64,000 nt of DNA from Ectopseudomonas toyotomiensis (GCF_900115695.1 NZ_FOXK01000001.1:310001-374000); one strand, 5' to 3'; shown: positions 19,299 to 29,053, counted from the stretch's first letter. Notes: a model not told the origin generated them from the sequence alone. Numbers and translations: made by a program.

Positions 19299-20417
19299 AT
19301 GGCCCAAGCCCATCGCAGCGACCTGTCCAGCGATCTGCTGGAAGACTTCCGCCTCGACGCCGCCGAGCAGTTTCCCCGCTGCGAGCAACTGCTGATCGAA
19401 CTGGAACGAGCACCAAAGAGCTCGGAACGGCTGCGCGAGCTGTTTCGCCTGATCCATACGCTCAAGGGCAACCTGGGTTACGTCGAGCTCAACGAGCTGA
19501 TGCCGCTGCCACAAGCCATGGAGGACGTACTCGATTCCCTGCGCTCGGGACACCTGACCTTCGACAGCCTGCTCGGAGACATACTGCTGCTCAGCCTCGA
19601 CCATCTGCGTGCCCAGGTAGCTCAGGCGCTGGACGGCGCCGACACAGCCCCGGATAGCCCACAGGTCAGCCAGCTGTGCAGCGCGCTGCAGGCGCTGGCC
19701 ATGACGCCGAATGAGCGACAGACTGAGGTACGTCTCGAGCTGCTGCAGCAGATAGACCCCAACACTCGCCTGCAGCTCACAGAAGAAGCGCAACCTAGCC
19801 GCATCGAAGCGCTGCTGGCACGCCACGCGATCGTGATCCAACCCGACCTGCAGTTCTTTTGCGCGCTGGCCGAGGCTGCCGAACAGCGCTCCCCCTACTG
19901 GCGAGGCCGCAACCTGCGCCTGCTGGAACTGGCACTGAGTATCAATGCAGCGGGCGGATACGCCGAACAGCCGGAGCAACTGGCGGCCGCAGTCTGCCTG
20001 CATGACATCGGTATGGCCTTCCTGCCGCTGGAACTTTTGCACAAGCAAAGCCATTTCAGCCGCGAAGAACGTCGCATGATGCAAGGCCATCCGCGCCTGG
20101 CCAGCGACCTGCTCAAACGCATGCCAGACTGGTCGGCGGCCATGGAGATCATCATGCAGCACCAGGAACATGCCGATGGTTCTGGCTACCCCAAAGGCCT
20201 GCGTGAACGGGAGATAGCCCCAGGCGCACTGATCCTGCATATCGTCGATACATTTGACGCAAGGACCCATGAACGCGCGCATCAGACGTTGAGCAAACGC
20301 CCATTGCTACGCGCCATTCTCGAAATCAACAACCTTGCCGGGCAGCAATTCAGCGCCCATTGGGTGGAGGTATTCAATCGCACCCTGCAGCAGAAGCCGG
20401 GGCTGGCGCACGGCTGA
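19299..20417 (+). CDS. HPt plus HD-GYP domain protein, probable c-di-GMP phosphodiesterase with altered metal ligands
   Basis: A 372-residue cytoplasmic protein. The N-terminal third is a histidine phosphotransfer domain with the H-x-x-K-G motif LIHTLKGNLGYV (His53). The C-terminal half is HD-GYP: HDIG (235-238), HPRLASDLL, HQEHADGSGYPKGL (288-301) and HIVDTFDA. Two residues differ from the consensus: the Lys of HDIGK is Met, and HHE is HQE, which removes one usual metal ligand. Combining HPt with HD-GYP suggests phosphorelay control of c-di-GMP turnover. I start at the second ATG, 7 bases from GGAG; the first is only one base away. Confidence 0.82.
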   Translation: MAQAHRSDLSSDLLEDFRLDAAEQFPRCEQLLIELERAPKSSERLRELFRLIHTLKGNLGYVELNELMPLPQAMEDVLDSLRSGHLTFDSLLGDILLLSLDHLRAQVAQALDGADTAPDSPQVSQLCSALQALAMTPNERQTEVRLELLQQIDPNTRLQLTEEAQPSRIEALLARHAIVIQPDLQFFCALAEAAEQRSPYWRGRNLRLLELALSINAAGGYAEQPEQLAAAVCLHDIGMAFLPLELLHKQSHFSREERRMMQGHPRLASDLLKRMPDWSAAMEIIMQHQEHADGSGYPKGLREREIAPGALILHIVDTFDARTHERAHQTLSKRPLLRAILEINNLAGQQFSAHWVEVFNRTLQQKPGLAHG

Positions 20418-20615
20418 TCGGGCATTGCACCACGCACAGGGCTGACGCCGCGCCAGGGCCGAGATTTATTGGCCGCAAATGAACCGTCCGCTATCAATAG
20501 CCTCTAAACATCGCTTTCATTGATATAAGCCAAGATCATCACGAAGCCCTGCGTGTTAGGCTCTCACCAACACTGCGGGATAGACACCCTGGGCTCACCT
20601 GAAAGGAGAAAAACC

Positions 20616-21086
20616 ATGGAAATCAATATCGGAATCGCCGAACAGGATCGCGCCGCCATCGCCGAAGGCCTCTCGCGCCTGCTGGCCGACACCTACACCC
20701 TGTACCTGAAGACCCATAACTTCCACTGGAACGTCACCGGTCCGATGTTCAACACCCTGCACCTGATGTTCGAAGGCCAGTACACCGAGCTGGCGCTGGC
20801 GGTTGACGCAATCGCCGAACGAATCCGTGCACTGGGCTTCCCGGCGCCAGGCACCTACGCCGCCTACGCCCGCCTGTCCTCGATCAAGGAAGAGGAAGGC
20901 GTACCCAGCGCCGACGAAATGATCAAGCTACTGGTGCAAGGCCAAGAGGCTGTCGTGCGCACTGCGCGCGGTATTTTCCCGCTGCTGGACAAGGTCAGCG
21001 ACGAGCCGACTGCCGACCTGTTGACCCAGCGCATGCAGGTGCACGAGAAAACCGCCTGGATGCTGCGCAGCCTGCTCGCTGCTTGA
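20616..21086 (+). CDS. Dps-like DNA starvation/iron-storage ferritin
   Basis: A 156-residue miniferritin. The Dps ferroxidase motif [17 protein letters not shown] and the [13 protein letters not shown] helix supply the His, Asp and Glu ligands that bind iron across the dimer interface. Typically oxidises Fe(II) with peroxide and protects DNA. AAAGGAG lies 8 bases before the chosen ATG. Orthologous position to the Dps-like gene next to aspS in P. aeruginosa. A terminator follows. Confidence 0.93.
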   Translation: MEINIGIAEQDRAAIAEGLSRLLADTYTLYLKTHNFHWNVTGPMFNTLHLMFEGQYTELALAVDAIAERIRALGFPAPGTYAAYARLSSIKEEEGVPSADEMIKLLVQGQEAVVRTARGIFPLLDKVSDEPTADLLTQRMQVHEKTAWMLRSLLAA

Positions 21087-21095
21087 GATACTCAG

Positions 21096-21118
21096 AGGCC
21101 CGGTGATCCGGGCCTTTT
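21096..21118 (+). terminator. Terminator of the dps-like gene
   Basis: AGGCCCGG-TGAT-CCGGGCCT followed by TTTT, 9 bases past the stop codon. Confidence 0.88.
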
Positions 21119-21182
21119 CATTAGGCATGCAGCCTCGCCCTGATCTATGCTCTGGCCATTCGCCATTGAGTTTCCGACATCC

Positions 21183-22250
21183 ATGAGTCAGCCAGCCAAA
21201 CCGCCCAGTATCATCGACCTGTATCCGGAAGAAACCCGCGAAGCGGCCGAGCTCCTGAAGCAAGCCGTGCCACTGATGATGCGTCACGATATCCCGCCGA
21301 ACCCGGTGCACTATGCGCTCTGGTACACCTACAGCAGAGGCAGTGAACCAGAGCTCAACCGCCGCCTGGACAAGGTGGTCGAGGACTTCGACGTGTTCCC
21401 GCCGGAAACCGCCAGCCGGCTGTTTCGCGATTACATCATCCGCGGCGAGCTGGAGGAAGCTCGCGCCGGCCAACAGCAGGTAATCGAGCTGGTCGATGAT
21501 ATCGAAAGCGACGTCTCACGCAGCGTGATTGGCGGTCAGCACTACCAGCAGAGCCTGAGCCAGGGCCTCAGCGCACTGCAGGAGCCCATCATCGACGATC
21601 TACCCAGCGTGCTCAGCGACCTGCAGGAAAGCACCCAGTTGATGCAGGATCAGCAGGAAAAATTCCTCTATCGTCTGCGCGCCGCGCAGCAAGAGATCAC
21701 GCACCTGCGCAGCCAGCTGGAACGCGCGCATCTGGCAGCAACGCTCGACAGCCTGACCCGCGTATTCAATCGCCATGCCTTTACCCGCCTGCTGGAGCGA
21801 GCCCTGAACGAATCACAGCAGGGCCTGGCGCTGGTGATTCTGGATATCGACCACTTCAAGCAGTTCAACGATCAATACGGCCATCCACTGGGTGACCGCG
21901 TACTGCAACACGTCGGGCAACTATTGCGTGACCTGCTGCCACCGGAGGCCTTTGCTGCGCGCTACGGCGGCGAAGAGTTCTGTGTGGTACTGCGTAACTG
22001 CACCAACCTCAACGGAGTCCTCGATTTCGCCGAACAACTGCGCCACAAGATCCAGTCATTGAGGGTCAAGGTAAGGCGCACGGACCAGATTCTGGACAGC
22101 ATTACCGCATCCTTCGGCTGCGCCATGGCTGAAGAAGGCGACACATTCGAATCTCTGCTCACGCGGGCCGATGACGCGCTTTATCAAGCCAAACGCGCCG
22201 GGCGCAATCAGGTCCACCCGATCACCAGCGAAACGATGCTAAGCGCTTGA
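21183..22250 (+). CDS. Diguanylate cyclase (GGDEF domain)
   Basis: A 355-residue soluble protein. The N-terminal 180 residues are a helical sensor-like region typical of pseudomonad cyclases (ELLKQAVPLMMRHDIPPNPVHYALWYTY) ending in a coiled coil; the C-terminal domain has DSLTRVFNR, the metal site LVILDIDHFKQFND and the active-site YGGEEF (262-266). The usual RxxD inhibitory site just upstream of GGEEF is absent (PPEA instead), so product inhibition may be lacking. Start chosen at MSQPAK; no transmembrane segment. Confidence 0.9.
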   Translation: MSQPAKPPSIIDLYPEETREAAELLKQAVPLMMRHDIPPNPVHYALWYTYSRGSEPELNRRLDKVVEDFDVFPPETASRLFRDYIIRGELEEARAGQQQVIELVDDIESDVSRSVIGGQHYQQSLSQGLSALQEPIIDDLPSVLSDLQESTQLMQDQQEKFLYRLRAAQQEITHLRSQLERAHLAATLDSLTRVFNRHAFTRLLERALNESQQGLALVILDIDHFKQFNDQYGHPLGDRVLQHVGQLLRDLLPPEAFAARYGGEEFCVVLRNCTNLNGVLDFAEQLRHKIQSLRVKVRRTDQILDSITASFGCAMAEEGDTFESLLTRADDALYQAKRAGRNQVHPITSETMLSA

Positions 22251-22421
22251 TTTGAGAAGCCCCCGCCTTTGCTGTTAAATAGCCTTGCACGCCGCATTAC
22301 CGCTCTGCGGCGTCGCCAACCCTGTATACCGGCGCGCGTCGTTGCCGTTCGACTGGCAACCTTGAAGCACGCTCTCTCCGCAATACCTTGAGTCATCATT
22401 CAATCAGTGAGTTCATCGAAG

Positions 22422-23045
22422 ATGTTGAAGATTGCCCATCTCGTGACAGGGTTTGCCGCCCTGCTGCTGTCTGCCGTCCCCGGTTTTTCCACTTCGTTCC
22501 TGACCACCCCGGATGCCATTTATCTGGCCCTGATCGGCCTGCTCAACCTGCTTGCCGCAGCGCAACAACAGAACGTCCACGCCGCGCGGCAACAACTGCA
22601 GGGGCTGTCATCGGCACTATTGATACTGGCTGCCGTGGTACAGAGCCTGATCCTGCTTGCCCCGCTGCCCAGCATCGGTAGCCAACCCGCCATCTGGTTA
22701 CCGCTTCTGGCCTTGGTCGTTGCCGTGGCGCTGAGCCTCGCAGCACAGCTGGGCACGCAGCCGCGCAGCGCAGACCGACGCCCGCCCGTGCAACAAGCCA
22801 GCGCCAGCACCAGCGTGACTCCAGATGATCGCGAGACTGGTACGGTCAAGTGGTTCAATACGTCCAAGGGGTTCGGCTTCATTTCCCGCGACTCGGGTGA
22901 CGATATATTCGTGCACTTTCGCGCCATTCGCGGCGAGGGCCACCGCGTACTGATCGAAGGCCAACGCGTGGAGTTCTCGGTCATGCAGCGTGACAAAGGC
23001 CTGCAGGCGGAAGACGTGATTGCAGCAGCCCCTTCGCGGCGCTGA
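22422..23045 (+). CDS. Membrane-anchored cold-shock-domain protein
   Basis: About 207 residues: four hydrophobic helices (roughly 4-22, 31-48, 62-80 and 90-110) followed by a flexible linker and a C-terminal cold-shock domain, [31 protein letters not shown], with intact RNP1 (KGFGFI) and RNP2 (DIFVHF) nucleic-acid-binding motifs. Cold-shock proteins are normally 70-residue soluble RNA chaperones, so this one would hold an RNA/DNA-binding domain at the inner membrane. A GTG 15 bases upstream is an alternative start; neither has a strong ribosome-binding site. Same place as a cold-shock gene near P. aeruginosa dps. Confidence 0.8.
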   Translation: MLKIAHLVTGFAALLLSAVPGFSTSFLTTPDAIYLALIGLLNLLAAAQQQNVHAARQQLQGLSSALLILAAVVQSLILLAPLPSIGSQPAIWLPLLALVVAVALSLAAQLGTQPRSADRRPPVQQASASTSVTPDDRETGTVKWFNTSKGFGFISRDSGDDIFVHFRAIRGEGHRVLIEGQRVEFSVMQRDKGLQAEDVIAAAPSRR

Positions 23046-23058
23046 GCAGTACGTAAAG

Positions 23059-23082
23059 AAAAGCCCGGGAAACCGGGCTTTT
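23059..23082. terminator. Bidirectional terminator between the cold-shock gene and slyX
   Basis: AAAAGCCCGG-GAAA-CCGGGCTTTT, a 10-base-pair stem with GNRA-type loop and A/T runs on both flanks. The core GCCCGGGAAACCGGGC recurs exactly in the terminator after oprD. Confidence 0.92.
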
Positions 23083-23087
23083 TCATA

Positions 23088-23294
23088 TCAGTAATGAGGT
23101 GGCGGAGCTTCGTCTTCGGCAATACCCGCCTGACCGCTCAACTCCTCCTGGCGCCGCGCCAGAACCGTCAGTTGCAGTTGCATCCGCTCGATGCGTCTGT
23201 TCTGCTCGACCAACTCATCGCTGAGCGCCTGAATGGTGTCATCCTGAAAAGCCAGGCGGCTTTCCAACTCCATGATCCGCGACTCGAGGCTCAT
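23088..23294 (-). CDS. slyX: SlyX family protein
   Basis: A 68-residue coiled-coil protein ([31 protein letters not shown]), ending in the APPPHY signature of SlyX. Function unknown. It overlaps the stop of the upstream HIT gene by 4 bases (ATGA), implying coupled translation. A longer in-frame reading runs back through the HIT gene and is rejected. Confidence 0.93.
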   Translation of the reverse strand: MSLESRIMELESRLAFQDDTIQALSDELVEQNRRIERMQLQLTVLARRQEELSGQAGIAEDEAPPPHY

Positions 23295-23722
23295 GCTGGC
23301 TCTCCGGCAAACTGAAAATCCTCGGTCAGCACCAGGCGCAGCTTGTCGATGACCTGCCCCACCTGCTGCCCTGCGTAAGGCTGCGCCGGATGTCGCCCCC
23401 AGACCGGTGCGGGCCAAGCGACATCGTCACGCCGACGCACGATCACATGCATATGCAGCTGACTGACCACATTGCCGAGCGTGGCCACGTTCATCTTGTC
23501 GGCGGCAAAAGTGTCCTTGAGGATCTCTGCCAGCAACGTGGTTTCCTGCCACAGTTGACGCTGATCGTCAGCGTCGAGCTGGAACAACTCGCTGACCTCC
23601 TCACGCCGAGGCACGAGGATGAACCAGGGGTAGTTGGAGTCATTCATCAGCAGCAAACGACACAGGGGAAAATCCCCGACCAGCAGGCAGTCCTGCTGCA
23701 GACGCGAATCCAGAGCGAACAT
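23291..23722 (-). CDS. HIT domain protein
   Basis: A 143-residue protein of the histidine-triad superfamily (nucleotide hydrolases and transferases). The triad region reads [11 protein letters not shown]: aligned to H-x-H-x-H the first His is Gln, while the catalytic middle His and the last are kept. Downstream WPAPVWG is typical of this proteobacterial subgroup. Start chosen at MFALDSRL. Operon with slyX. Confidence 0.88.
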   Translation of the reverse strand: MFALDSRLQQDCLLVGDFPLCRLLLMNDSNYPWFILVPRREEVSELFQLDADDQRQLWQETTLLAEILKDTFAADKMNVATLGNVVSQLHMHVIVRRRDDVAWPAPVWGRHPAQPYAGQQVGQVIDKLRLVLTEDFQFAGEPA

Positions 23723-24383
23723 GACGGCTCTCCTCCTTATAAAGGGATCAATCAAGCGTAGCCCCCAGCAAGGGCCAAACGATGGCGCGCAGCATACGCT
23801 GGCTCAGTCGAGACTTCATCCGGCGGCTACGCACCAACGCAAGGCAGTCCGGACGCACACGCACCGCAGACGTGCACCATTTTGTTTCTTCCTGTAATAG
23901 ACAGTGCCAGACGTTACCGGAGCAGCGATATGAACGCAGGCGATATCGCCTGCCGCTGGCCAGACGCGAAGAACTGACATCGCTCAGGCAAACCCGCGCC
24001 GGACGTGGGATCAGCGTCGCTACTCGACGCATCGCATGCCAGAAAATCAAGGTTTTAGCGGTGCATCCAGGTTTTGAGCACGACTTTTGCTATCTGTGAA
24101 AGCAATGCTCGGCGAGCCGTGCAGTCGATCAATAACAGTGGCCCCAGGCACCTCAGAGCCGCGAAAGCGTTGGCATAACGAAACGCAAGGACAGAGCTAC
24201 AGATTTGCGACATTCCTCCTAATGCGATGCGACACCAGCATGAACGAAGTCGTAATGAATAGACTGCAACTATCGCCAATATTGGCTGCGTGCTATAAGT
24301 TACCGCCGACACAAAAAGAAAGAGCCGCCCATATAACAAAATAGTGGGCAGCGCAACTCTTCTAAACCAAAGGAGCAATCACG
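23723..24383. other. Gene-poor interval upstream of the OprD porin
   Basis: About 660 bases with lower GC than its neighbours and no credible coding region: the open frames are short, lack ribosome-binding sites and look like chance translations. It must contain the promoters of the HIT-slyX unit (minus) and of oprD (plus). A perfect 12-base palindrome, GCCAATATTGGC at 24275-24286, lies about 100 bases before the oprD start. A small RNA here cannot be excluded. Confidence 0.5.
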
Positions 24384-25652
24384 ATGCAAGTGATGAAGTG
24401 GAGCGTAATCGCCCTGGCAGTAGCCGCGGGCACCAGCCAACTGGCTTTCGCCAGTGCGCAGTCCGAGTCCAACGGCTTTGTCGAAGACAGCAGCCTGAAC
24501 GTTCTGAGCCGCAACCTGTACTTCTACCGCGACTTCCGTAACGCAGGCCCAGACCGTAACGATGATCCTCAAGAGTGGGGTCAAGGTTTCATCGCTACCT
24601 ACGAGTCCGGCTTTACCCAGGGCACCATTGGCTTCGGCGTTGACGCCATCGGCCTGCTGGGCATCAAGCTCGATAGTGGCAAGGGCCGCGCTGGCTCCGG
24701 CTTGTTCCCCACCGGCAGCGACGGTCGCTCGCAGGATGATTACTCCGAAGCGGGTGGTGCAGTAAAACTGCGCCTGTCCAATACCGTGCTGAAATACGGT
24801 GATCAATTCACCGCTCTTCCGGTTCTGAGCACTGACGACAGCCGCCTGCTGCCTGAAGTAGCTGAAGGCTTCCTGATCACCAGCAACGAAATCGAAGGTC
24901 TTGAGCTGCATGCCGGCCGTTTCACCGCCATCAATGCACAGGCCCAGACCTACCACGACAGCCTCGGCCTGAAAGGTGCTGACGTATTGGGTGGTAGCTA
25001 CAGCTTCACCGACGATCTGTCAGCCTCCCTGTACTATTCTGATGTAGAAGACTCCTTCAAGAAGTACTACGGCAATGCCAACTACACCTTCGGCATTAGT
25101 GAAGGTCAGTCGTTGAACTTCGACTTCAACATTTACAAAACCGATTACGACAAAGAGTACACCAGCACCGGTAAGAGCGAAGACAACACCATCTGGAGTT
25201 TGGCGGCAGCCTATAACTTCGGCGCTCACACTGTGACTGCAGCCTACCAAAAATCCCACGGCGGCTACGACGGCATCGGCTACGACTATGGCGTTGATGG
25301 CGGTGGTACCGTTTGGCTGGCCAACTCGGTTCAACGTTCCGACTTCAACTCCGAAGACGAGAAATCCTGGCAGCTGCGTTATGACCTGGACTTCGCCGAC
25401 TTTGGCGTTCCAGGCCTGAAGTTCATGGCACGCTACATCAGCGGCTCTGGCGCCAAGACCGAAACCACCGACAATGGCAAAGAGTGGGAGCGTGATATTC
25501 AGGTTGGCTATACCGTTCAGAACGGTCCGGCCAAAGACCTCAACATGCGCGTTCGTCAAGCCACCTATCGCAGCGGCGACGGTGTCTACTACGGTTCTCC
25601 GTCGATCGACGAAGTTCGCGTAATCCTCGAGTACCCGCTGAGCATCCTGTAA
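24384..25652 (+). CDS. oprD: OprD family outer-membrane porin
   Basis: A 422-residue protein with a signal peptide cut near residue 23 (LAFA/SAQ) and an 18-strand type OprD barrel: SRNLYFYRDFRN, EWGQGFIATYESGFTQGTIGFGVDAIGLLGIKLDSG, and the terminal VRVILEYPLSIL strand. OprD porins take up basic amino acids and small organics; P. aeruginosa OprD is the carbapenem entry route. Location between the HIT gene and the thioesterase/proS matches my memory of oprD in P. aeruginosa, but substrate loops vary, so the symbol rests mainly on position. AAGGAG precedes the ATG. Confidence 0.85.
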   Translation: MQVMKWSVIALAVAAGTSQLAFASAQSESNGFVEDSSLNVLSRNLYFYRDFRNAGPDRNDDPQEWGQGFIATYESGFTQGTIGFGVDAIGLLGIKLDSGKGRAGSGLFPTGSDGRSQDDYSEAGGAVKLRLSNTVLKYGDQFTALPVLSTDDSRLLPEVAEGFLITSNEIEGLELHAGRFTAINAQAQTYHDSLGLKGADVLGGSYSFTDDLSASLYYSDVEDSFKKYYGNANYTFGISEGQSLNFDFNIYKTDYDKEYTSTGKSEDNTIWSLAAAYNFGAHTVTAAYQKSHGGYDGIGYDYGVDGGGTVWLANSVQRSDFNSEDEKSWQLRYDLDFADFGVPGLKFMARYISGSGAKTETTDNGKEWERDIQVGYTVQNGPAKDLNMRVRQATYRSGDGVYYGSPSIDEVRVILEYPLSIL

Positions 25653-25681
25653 TTTCAGGACTCTGTTAGCACTCGAATAAG

Positions 25682-25705
25682 AAAGGCCCGGGAAACCGGG
25701 CCTTT
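25682..25705. terminator. Bidirectional terminator between oprD and the thioesterase gene
   Basis: AAAGGCCCGG-GAAA-CCGGGCCTTT followed by TCTTTTT. Same GCCCGGGAAACCGGGC core as the terminator at 23059. Confidence 0.9.
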
Positions 25706-25721
25706 TCTTTTTATTCAAGAT

Positions 25722-26135
25722 TTACAATGGGAGAGCATAAGTACCCGTCACATGCGCCACCAATTCATTCTCATTCCCAGCCGAATACAACGACACTTCA
25801 CAAACTGCCTGACGCCGACTCAAGCGTAATATGCGCGCCTCGGCCAACAAGTCCACCGGCTGGGGTTTGACCAGAAAGTTGATGTTGAGATTGGACGTCA
25901 CCGCCATTTCCACTCGGCCGAGACGCCCTAGCACCACGGCATACATCGCCGCATCCCCCAGCGCCATGATGGTCGGGCCAGAGAGGGTGCCGCCCGGACG
26001 CACCAATTTGGCGTGAAAAGGCACACGCGCCAACACACCGTCTTCATCGAGGCGGTCGATCCGCAGATCGATATCCTCGGCCATCGGTAGCCCAGCTCGA
26101 ATCAGGCTCTGAACCTCAAGCGCAGTCAATCCCAC
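25722..26135 (-). CDS. PaaI-type hot-dog thioesterase
   Basis: A 137-residue single hot-dog domain: RPGGTLSGPTIMALGDAAMYAVVLGRLGR is the central helix and active-site region of the PaaI/4HBT superfamily, and VTSNLNINFLVKPQPVDLLAEARIL the following strands. Probably hydrolyses an acyl-CoA thioester; substrate unknown. Divergent from proS, with 123 bases between. Confidence 0.85.
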   Translation of the reverse strand: MGLTALEVQSLIRAGLPMAEDIDLRIDRLDEDGVLARVPFHAKLVRPGGTLSGPTIMALGDAAMYAVVLGRLGRVEMAVTSNLNINFLVKPQPVDLLAEARILRLSRRQAVCEVSLYSAGNENELVAHVTGTYALPL

Positions 26136-26258
26136 TCTTTAATCCTCCCGGCACGTGCAGCAGCACTTTCGCGCCTGCACCCGTCCTGTACGCCACTGTA
26201 TAGGCACCGTACAATGCCGGCCTATTCCAAGCCCTAGCAACCGACAGAACGGCCAAAC

Positions 26259-27974
26259 ATGCGTACCAGTCAGTTCCTGCTCTCGACCCTGAAAGAAACC
26301 CCTTCCGATGCCGTGGTGATCAGCCACCAGCTGATGCTGCGTGCCGGCATGATCCGCAAGCTGGCCTCCGGCCTGTACACCTGGCTGCCGATGGGCCTGC
26401 GCGTGCTGCGCAAGGTCGAGACCGTGGTGCGCGAGGAGATGAACGCCGCTGGTGCACTTGAAGTCCTTATGCCAGCCATTCAGCCGGCCGAGCTGTGGCA
26501 GGAGTCCGGTCGCTGGGTGCAATACGGCCCCGAGCTGCTGCGCGTCAAGGACCGTCATGATCGCGAATTCTGCGTCGGCCCGACTCATGAAGAAGTGATC
26601 ACCGACCTGGCCCGCAACGAGCTGAACAGCTACAAGCAGCTGCCGATCAACATGTATCAGATCCAGACCAAGTTCCGTGACGAGATCCGTCCGCGCTTCG
26701 GTCTGATGCGTGGCCGCGAGTTCATCATGAAGGACGCCTATTCCTTCCATGCCGACCAGGCTTCCCTGCAGGAAACCTATGACCGCATGCATCAGGCCTA
26801 CTGCAACGTGTTCAGCCGCCTGGGCCTCAACTTCCGCCCGGTACAGGCCGACACCGGCTCCATCGGCGGCACCGGCTCGCACGAATTCCACGTGCTGGCC
26901 GACTCCGGCGAAGACGATATCGCCTTCAGCAATGTCTCCGACTACGCCGCCAATATCGAGAAAGCAGAAGCCATCCCGCGCGAGAAAGAGCGCGGCGCTG
27001 CGACCGAAGCAATGCGTCTGGTCGATACCCCTGATACCAAGACCATCGACGCGCTGGTGCAGGGTTTTGGCCTGGCCATCGAGAAGACCATCAAGACCCT
27101 GGTGGTGCACGCTGCCGAGGAAGGCAAGCTGATCGCCCTGATCGTCCGCGGCGACCACGAGCTGAACGAGATCAAGGCGGCCAACCTGGAGCGGGTTGCC
27201 AGCCCGCTGCAGATGGCCAATGAAGCCGAGATTCGCGCTGCCATCGGCGCCGGCCCCGGCTCACTGGGCCCGGTCAACCTGCCGATCCCCTGCATCATCG
27301 ACCGCAGCGTGGCGCTGATGAGCGATTTCGCGGCCGGAGCCAACATCGAAGACAAGCACTACTTCGGCGTCAACTGGGAACGCGACCTGCCGCTGCCAGA
27401 GGTTGCCGACCTGCGCAATGTCGTCGCCGGCGACCCCAGCCCGGATGGCCAGGGCACCCTGGAAATCAAACGCGGCATCGAAGTGGGTCACATCTTCCAG
27501 CTCGGCACCAAGTACAGCGAGGCGATGAACTGCCAGGTGCTCGGTGAGAACGGCAAGCCGGTCACCCTGACCATGGGCTGCTACGGCATCGGTGTATCGC
27601 GCGTCGTGGCTGCTGCCATCGAGCAGAACTTCGACGAGCGCGGCATCCGCTGGAATGACGCCCTGGCACCGTTCCAGATCGCCCTGGTACCGCTGCGCTA
27701 CGAAACCGAACAGGTGCGCGAGGCCACCGACAAGCTGTATGCCGAGCTGACCGCCGCTGGTTACGAAGTACTGCTGGATGACCGTGACAAGAAAACCAGC
27801 CCCGGCATCAAGTTCGCCGACATGGAGCTGATCGGCATTCCGCATCGCCTCGTCGTCAGCGACCGTGGCCTGGCCGAAGGTAACCTCGAGTACAAGAGCC
27901 GCGCCGAAACCGATGCGCAAGCCGTGCCGCTGGCCGATATCCTGTCCTTCCTGCAAGCCCGTATCAGCCGCTGA
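26259..27974 (+). CDS. proS: Proline-tRNA ligase
   Basis: Class II synthetase of 571 residues, the bacterial form with an internal editing domain. Motif 1 region ([21 protein letters not shown]), motif 2 ([25 protein letters not shown]), the editing insertion (about 225-405), motif 3 ([19 protein letters not shown]) and the C-terminal anticodon-binding domain are all present. Twenty bases upstream of a lipoprotein gene, probably co-transcribed. Confidence 0.97.
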   Translation: MRTSQFLLSTLKETPSDAVVISHQLMLRAGMIRKLASGLYTWLPMGLRVLRKVETVVREEMNAAGALEVLMPAIQPAELWQESGRWVQYGPELLRVKDRHDREFCVGPTHEEVITDLARNELNSYKQLPINMYQIQTKFRDEIRPRFGLMRGREFIMKDAYSFHADQASLQETYDRMHQAYCNVFSRLGLNFRPVQADTGSIGGTGSHEFHVLADSGEDDIAFSNVSDYAANIEKAEAIPREKERGAATEAMRLVDTPDTKTIDALVQGFGLAIEKTIKTLVVHAAEEGKLIALIVRGDHELNEIKAANLERVASPLQMANEAEIRAAIGAGPGSLGPVNLPIPCIIDRSVALMSDFAAGANIEDKHYFGVNWERDLPLPEVADLRNVVAGDPSPDGQGTLEIKRGIEVGHIFQLGTKYSEAMNCQVLGENGKPVTLTMGCYGIGVSRVVAAAIEQNFDERGIRWNDALAPFQIALVPLRYETEQVREATDKLYAELTAAGYEVLLDDRDKKTSPGIKFADMELIGIPHRLVVSDRGLAEGNLEYKSRAETDAQAVPLADILSFLQARISR

Positions 27975-27994
27975 TCGCGCCCTACCGAGACATC

Positions 27995-28951
27995 ATGCAC
28001 ACGAGCAACAACCTTCGCCTGGCCGGCGCCGCCCTGTGCGGCGCCCTCTTGATCAGCGGCTGCGCCAATCAGCTGCCGCAACGCAGCGAGCATGAGGAAC
28101 GCATCGAACGCAAACTGCTGGATCACCAGCTGCAGATCGATGCTGGCGAACCCAAGGTGCTGGAGCTACCGCAACGCCGCGTGCGCGTGCATGACCAGAA
28201 GAGCTACGAGGTTACCGCGTTCGAGGTGACCCGCCGCTACGACCGCTACACACCCTACCAGCCCTGGCGCGAGATCTATGAAGTACCGATGGGCGCGGTC
28301 GCGGTGGTAGCCGGCGTGGGCGCCAACGTACTCAACGTCGTGCTGCTCGGCAGCCTGCCGGAAACCGCTACCCGTGGCTGGATCAGTTACGGTATGGCCG
28401 GTCTGAACCCCTTCATGAACGTCGAGTCGAACGGCCGCGCCGAGCAGAACCTGGCCAGTATCGATGAGCTGCAGCGCGACCGGCGCATGGAGTACACCAA
28501 CCTGCCCTGGTCCGAACGCCCGGTGCAGGTCAAGGCTGGCGACCAGCAATTCGAACTACTCACCGACAGCAGCGGTGTGCTGCGCCTCAACCTGCTCGAC
28601 AGCCCGTTCAGCGAACAGGACATCGCGCGCCTGAACATGCTGCAACTGAGCGTCGAAGATCGCCTGGGCGACGATGTCGCGCGTGCGGAAACGACCCTTA
28701 TGGTCAGCCATACCCTGCGCGGCAAGCTGCGTGAAGCGCATGACTTGATCTTCGACGACCTCGAAGGCGGCGATGTTGACCAGTGGGTACACCGGGTCAA
28801 ACGCCTTTCCGATCTTGGTCTGGAAGAAGAGGCCAGCGAGCTGGAGCAGAGCCTGATCGAGCTGACCCGCAACGATCCCGAACTGCAGGATGCCTTTCTC
28901 AAGGCACTGCTCAAGGATGCCGGACGCCTGGCTGCCGATCCGGCCAACTGA
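27995..28951 (+). CDS. Predicted outer-membrane lipoprotein, function unknown
   Basis: A 318-residue protein with a signal peptide and lipobox LLISGC (lipidated Cys near residue 23). The mature part includes a hydrophobic hairpin-like segment (MGAVAVVAGVGANVLNVVLLGSLPETATRGW, about 99-130) and a C-terminal helical region rich in Glu/Leu. No catalytic motif seen. It directly follows proS, the same arrangement as a conserved hypothetical gene in P. aeruginosa. Confidence 0.8.
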   Translation: MHTSNNLRLAGAALCGALLISGCANQLPQRSEHEERIERKLLDHQLQIDAGEPKVLELPQRRVRVHDQKSYEVTAFEVTRRYDRYTPYQPWREIYEVPMGAVAVVAGVGANVLNVVLLGSLPETATRGWISYGMAGLNPFMNVESNGRAEQNLASIDELQRDRRMEYTNLPWSERPVQVKAGDQQFELLTDSSGVLRLNLLDSPFSEQDIARLNMLQLSVEDRLGDDVARAETTLMVSHTLRGKLREAHDLIFDDLEGGDVDQWVHRVKRLSDLGLEEEASELEQSLIELTRNDPELQDAFLKALLKDAGRLAADPAN

Positions 28952-29053
28952 GCCCCACCCCAGGTCCTTAGGGTGTCGTGGAGCAGTCCAGGCGATGCAC
29001 GGATTCCATCGCCTGTCGTGGCGCGCGGCGCACCTACCGAGTGGCGTTGCTCG

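Noticed and set aside
23782..24099. A 105-codon open frame in the gap before oprD
   Set aside because: Arg-rich, no ribosome-binding site, no recognisable fold; treated as chance.
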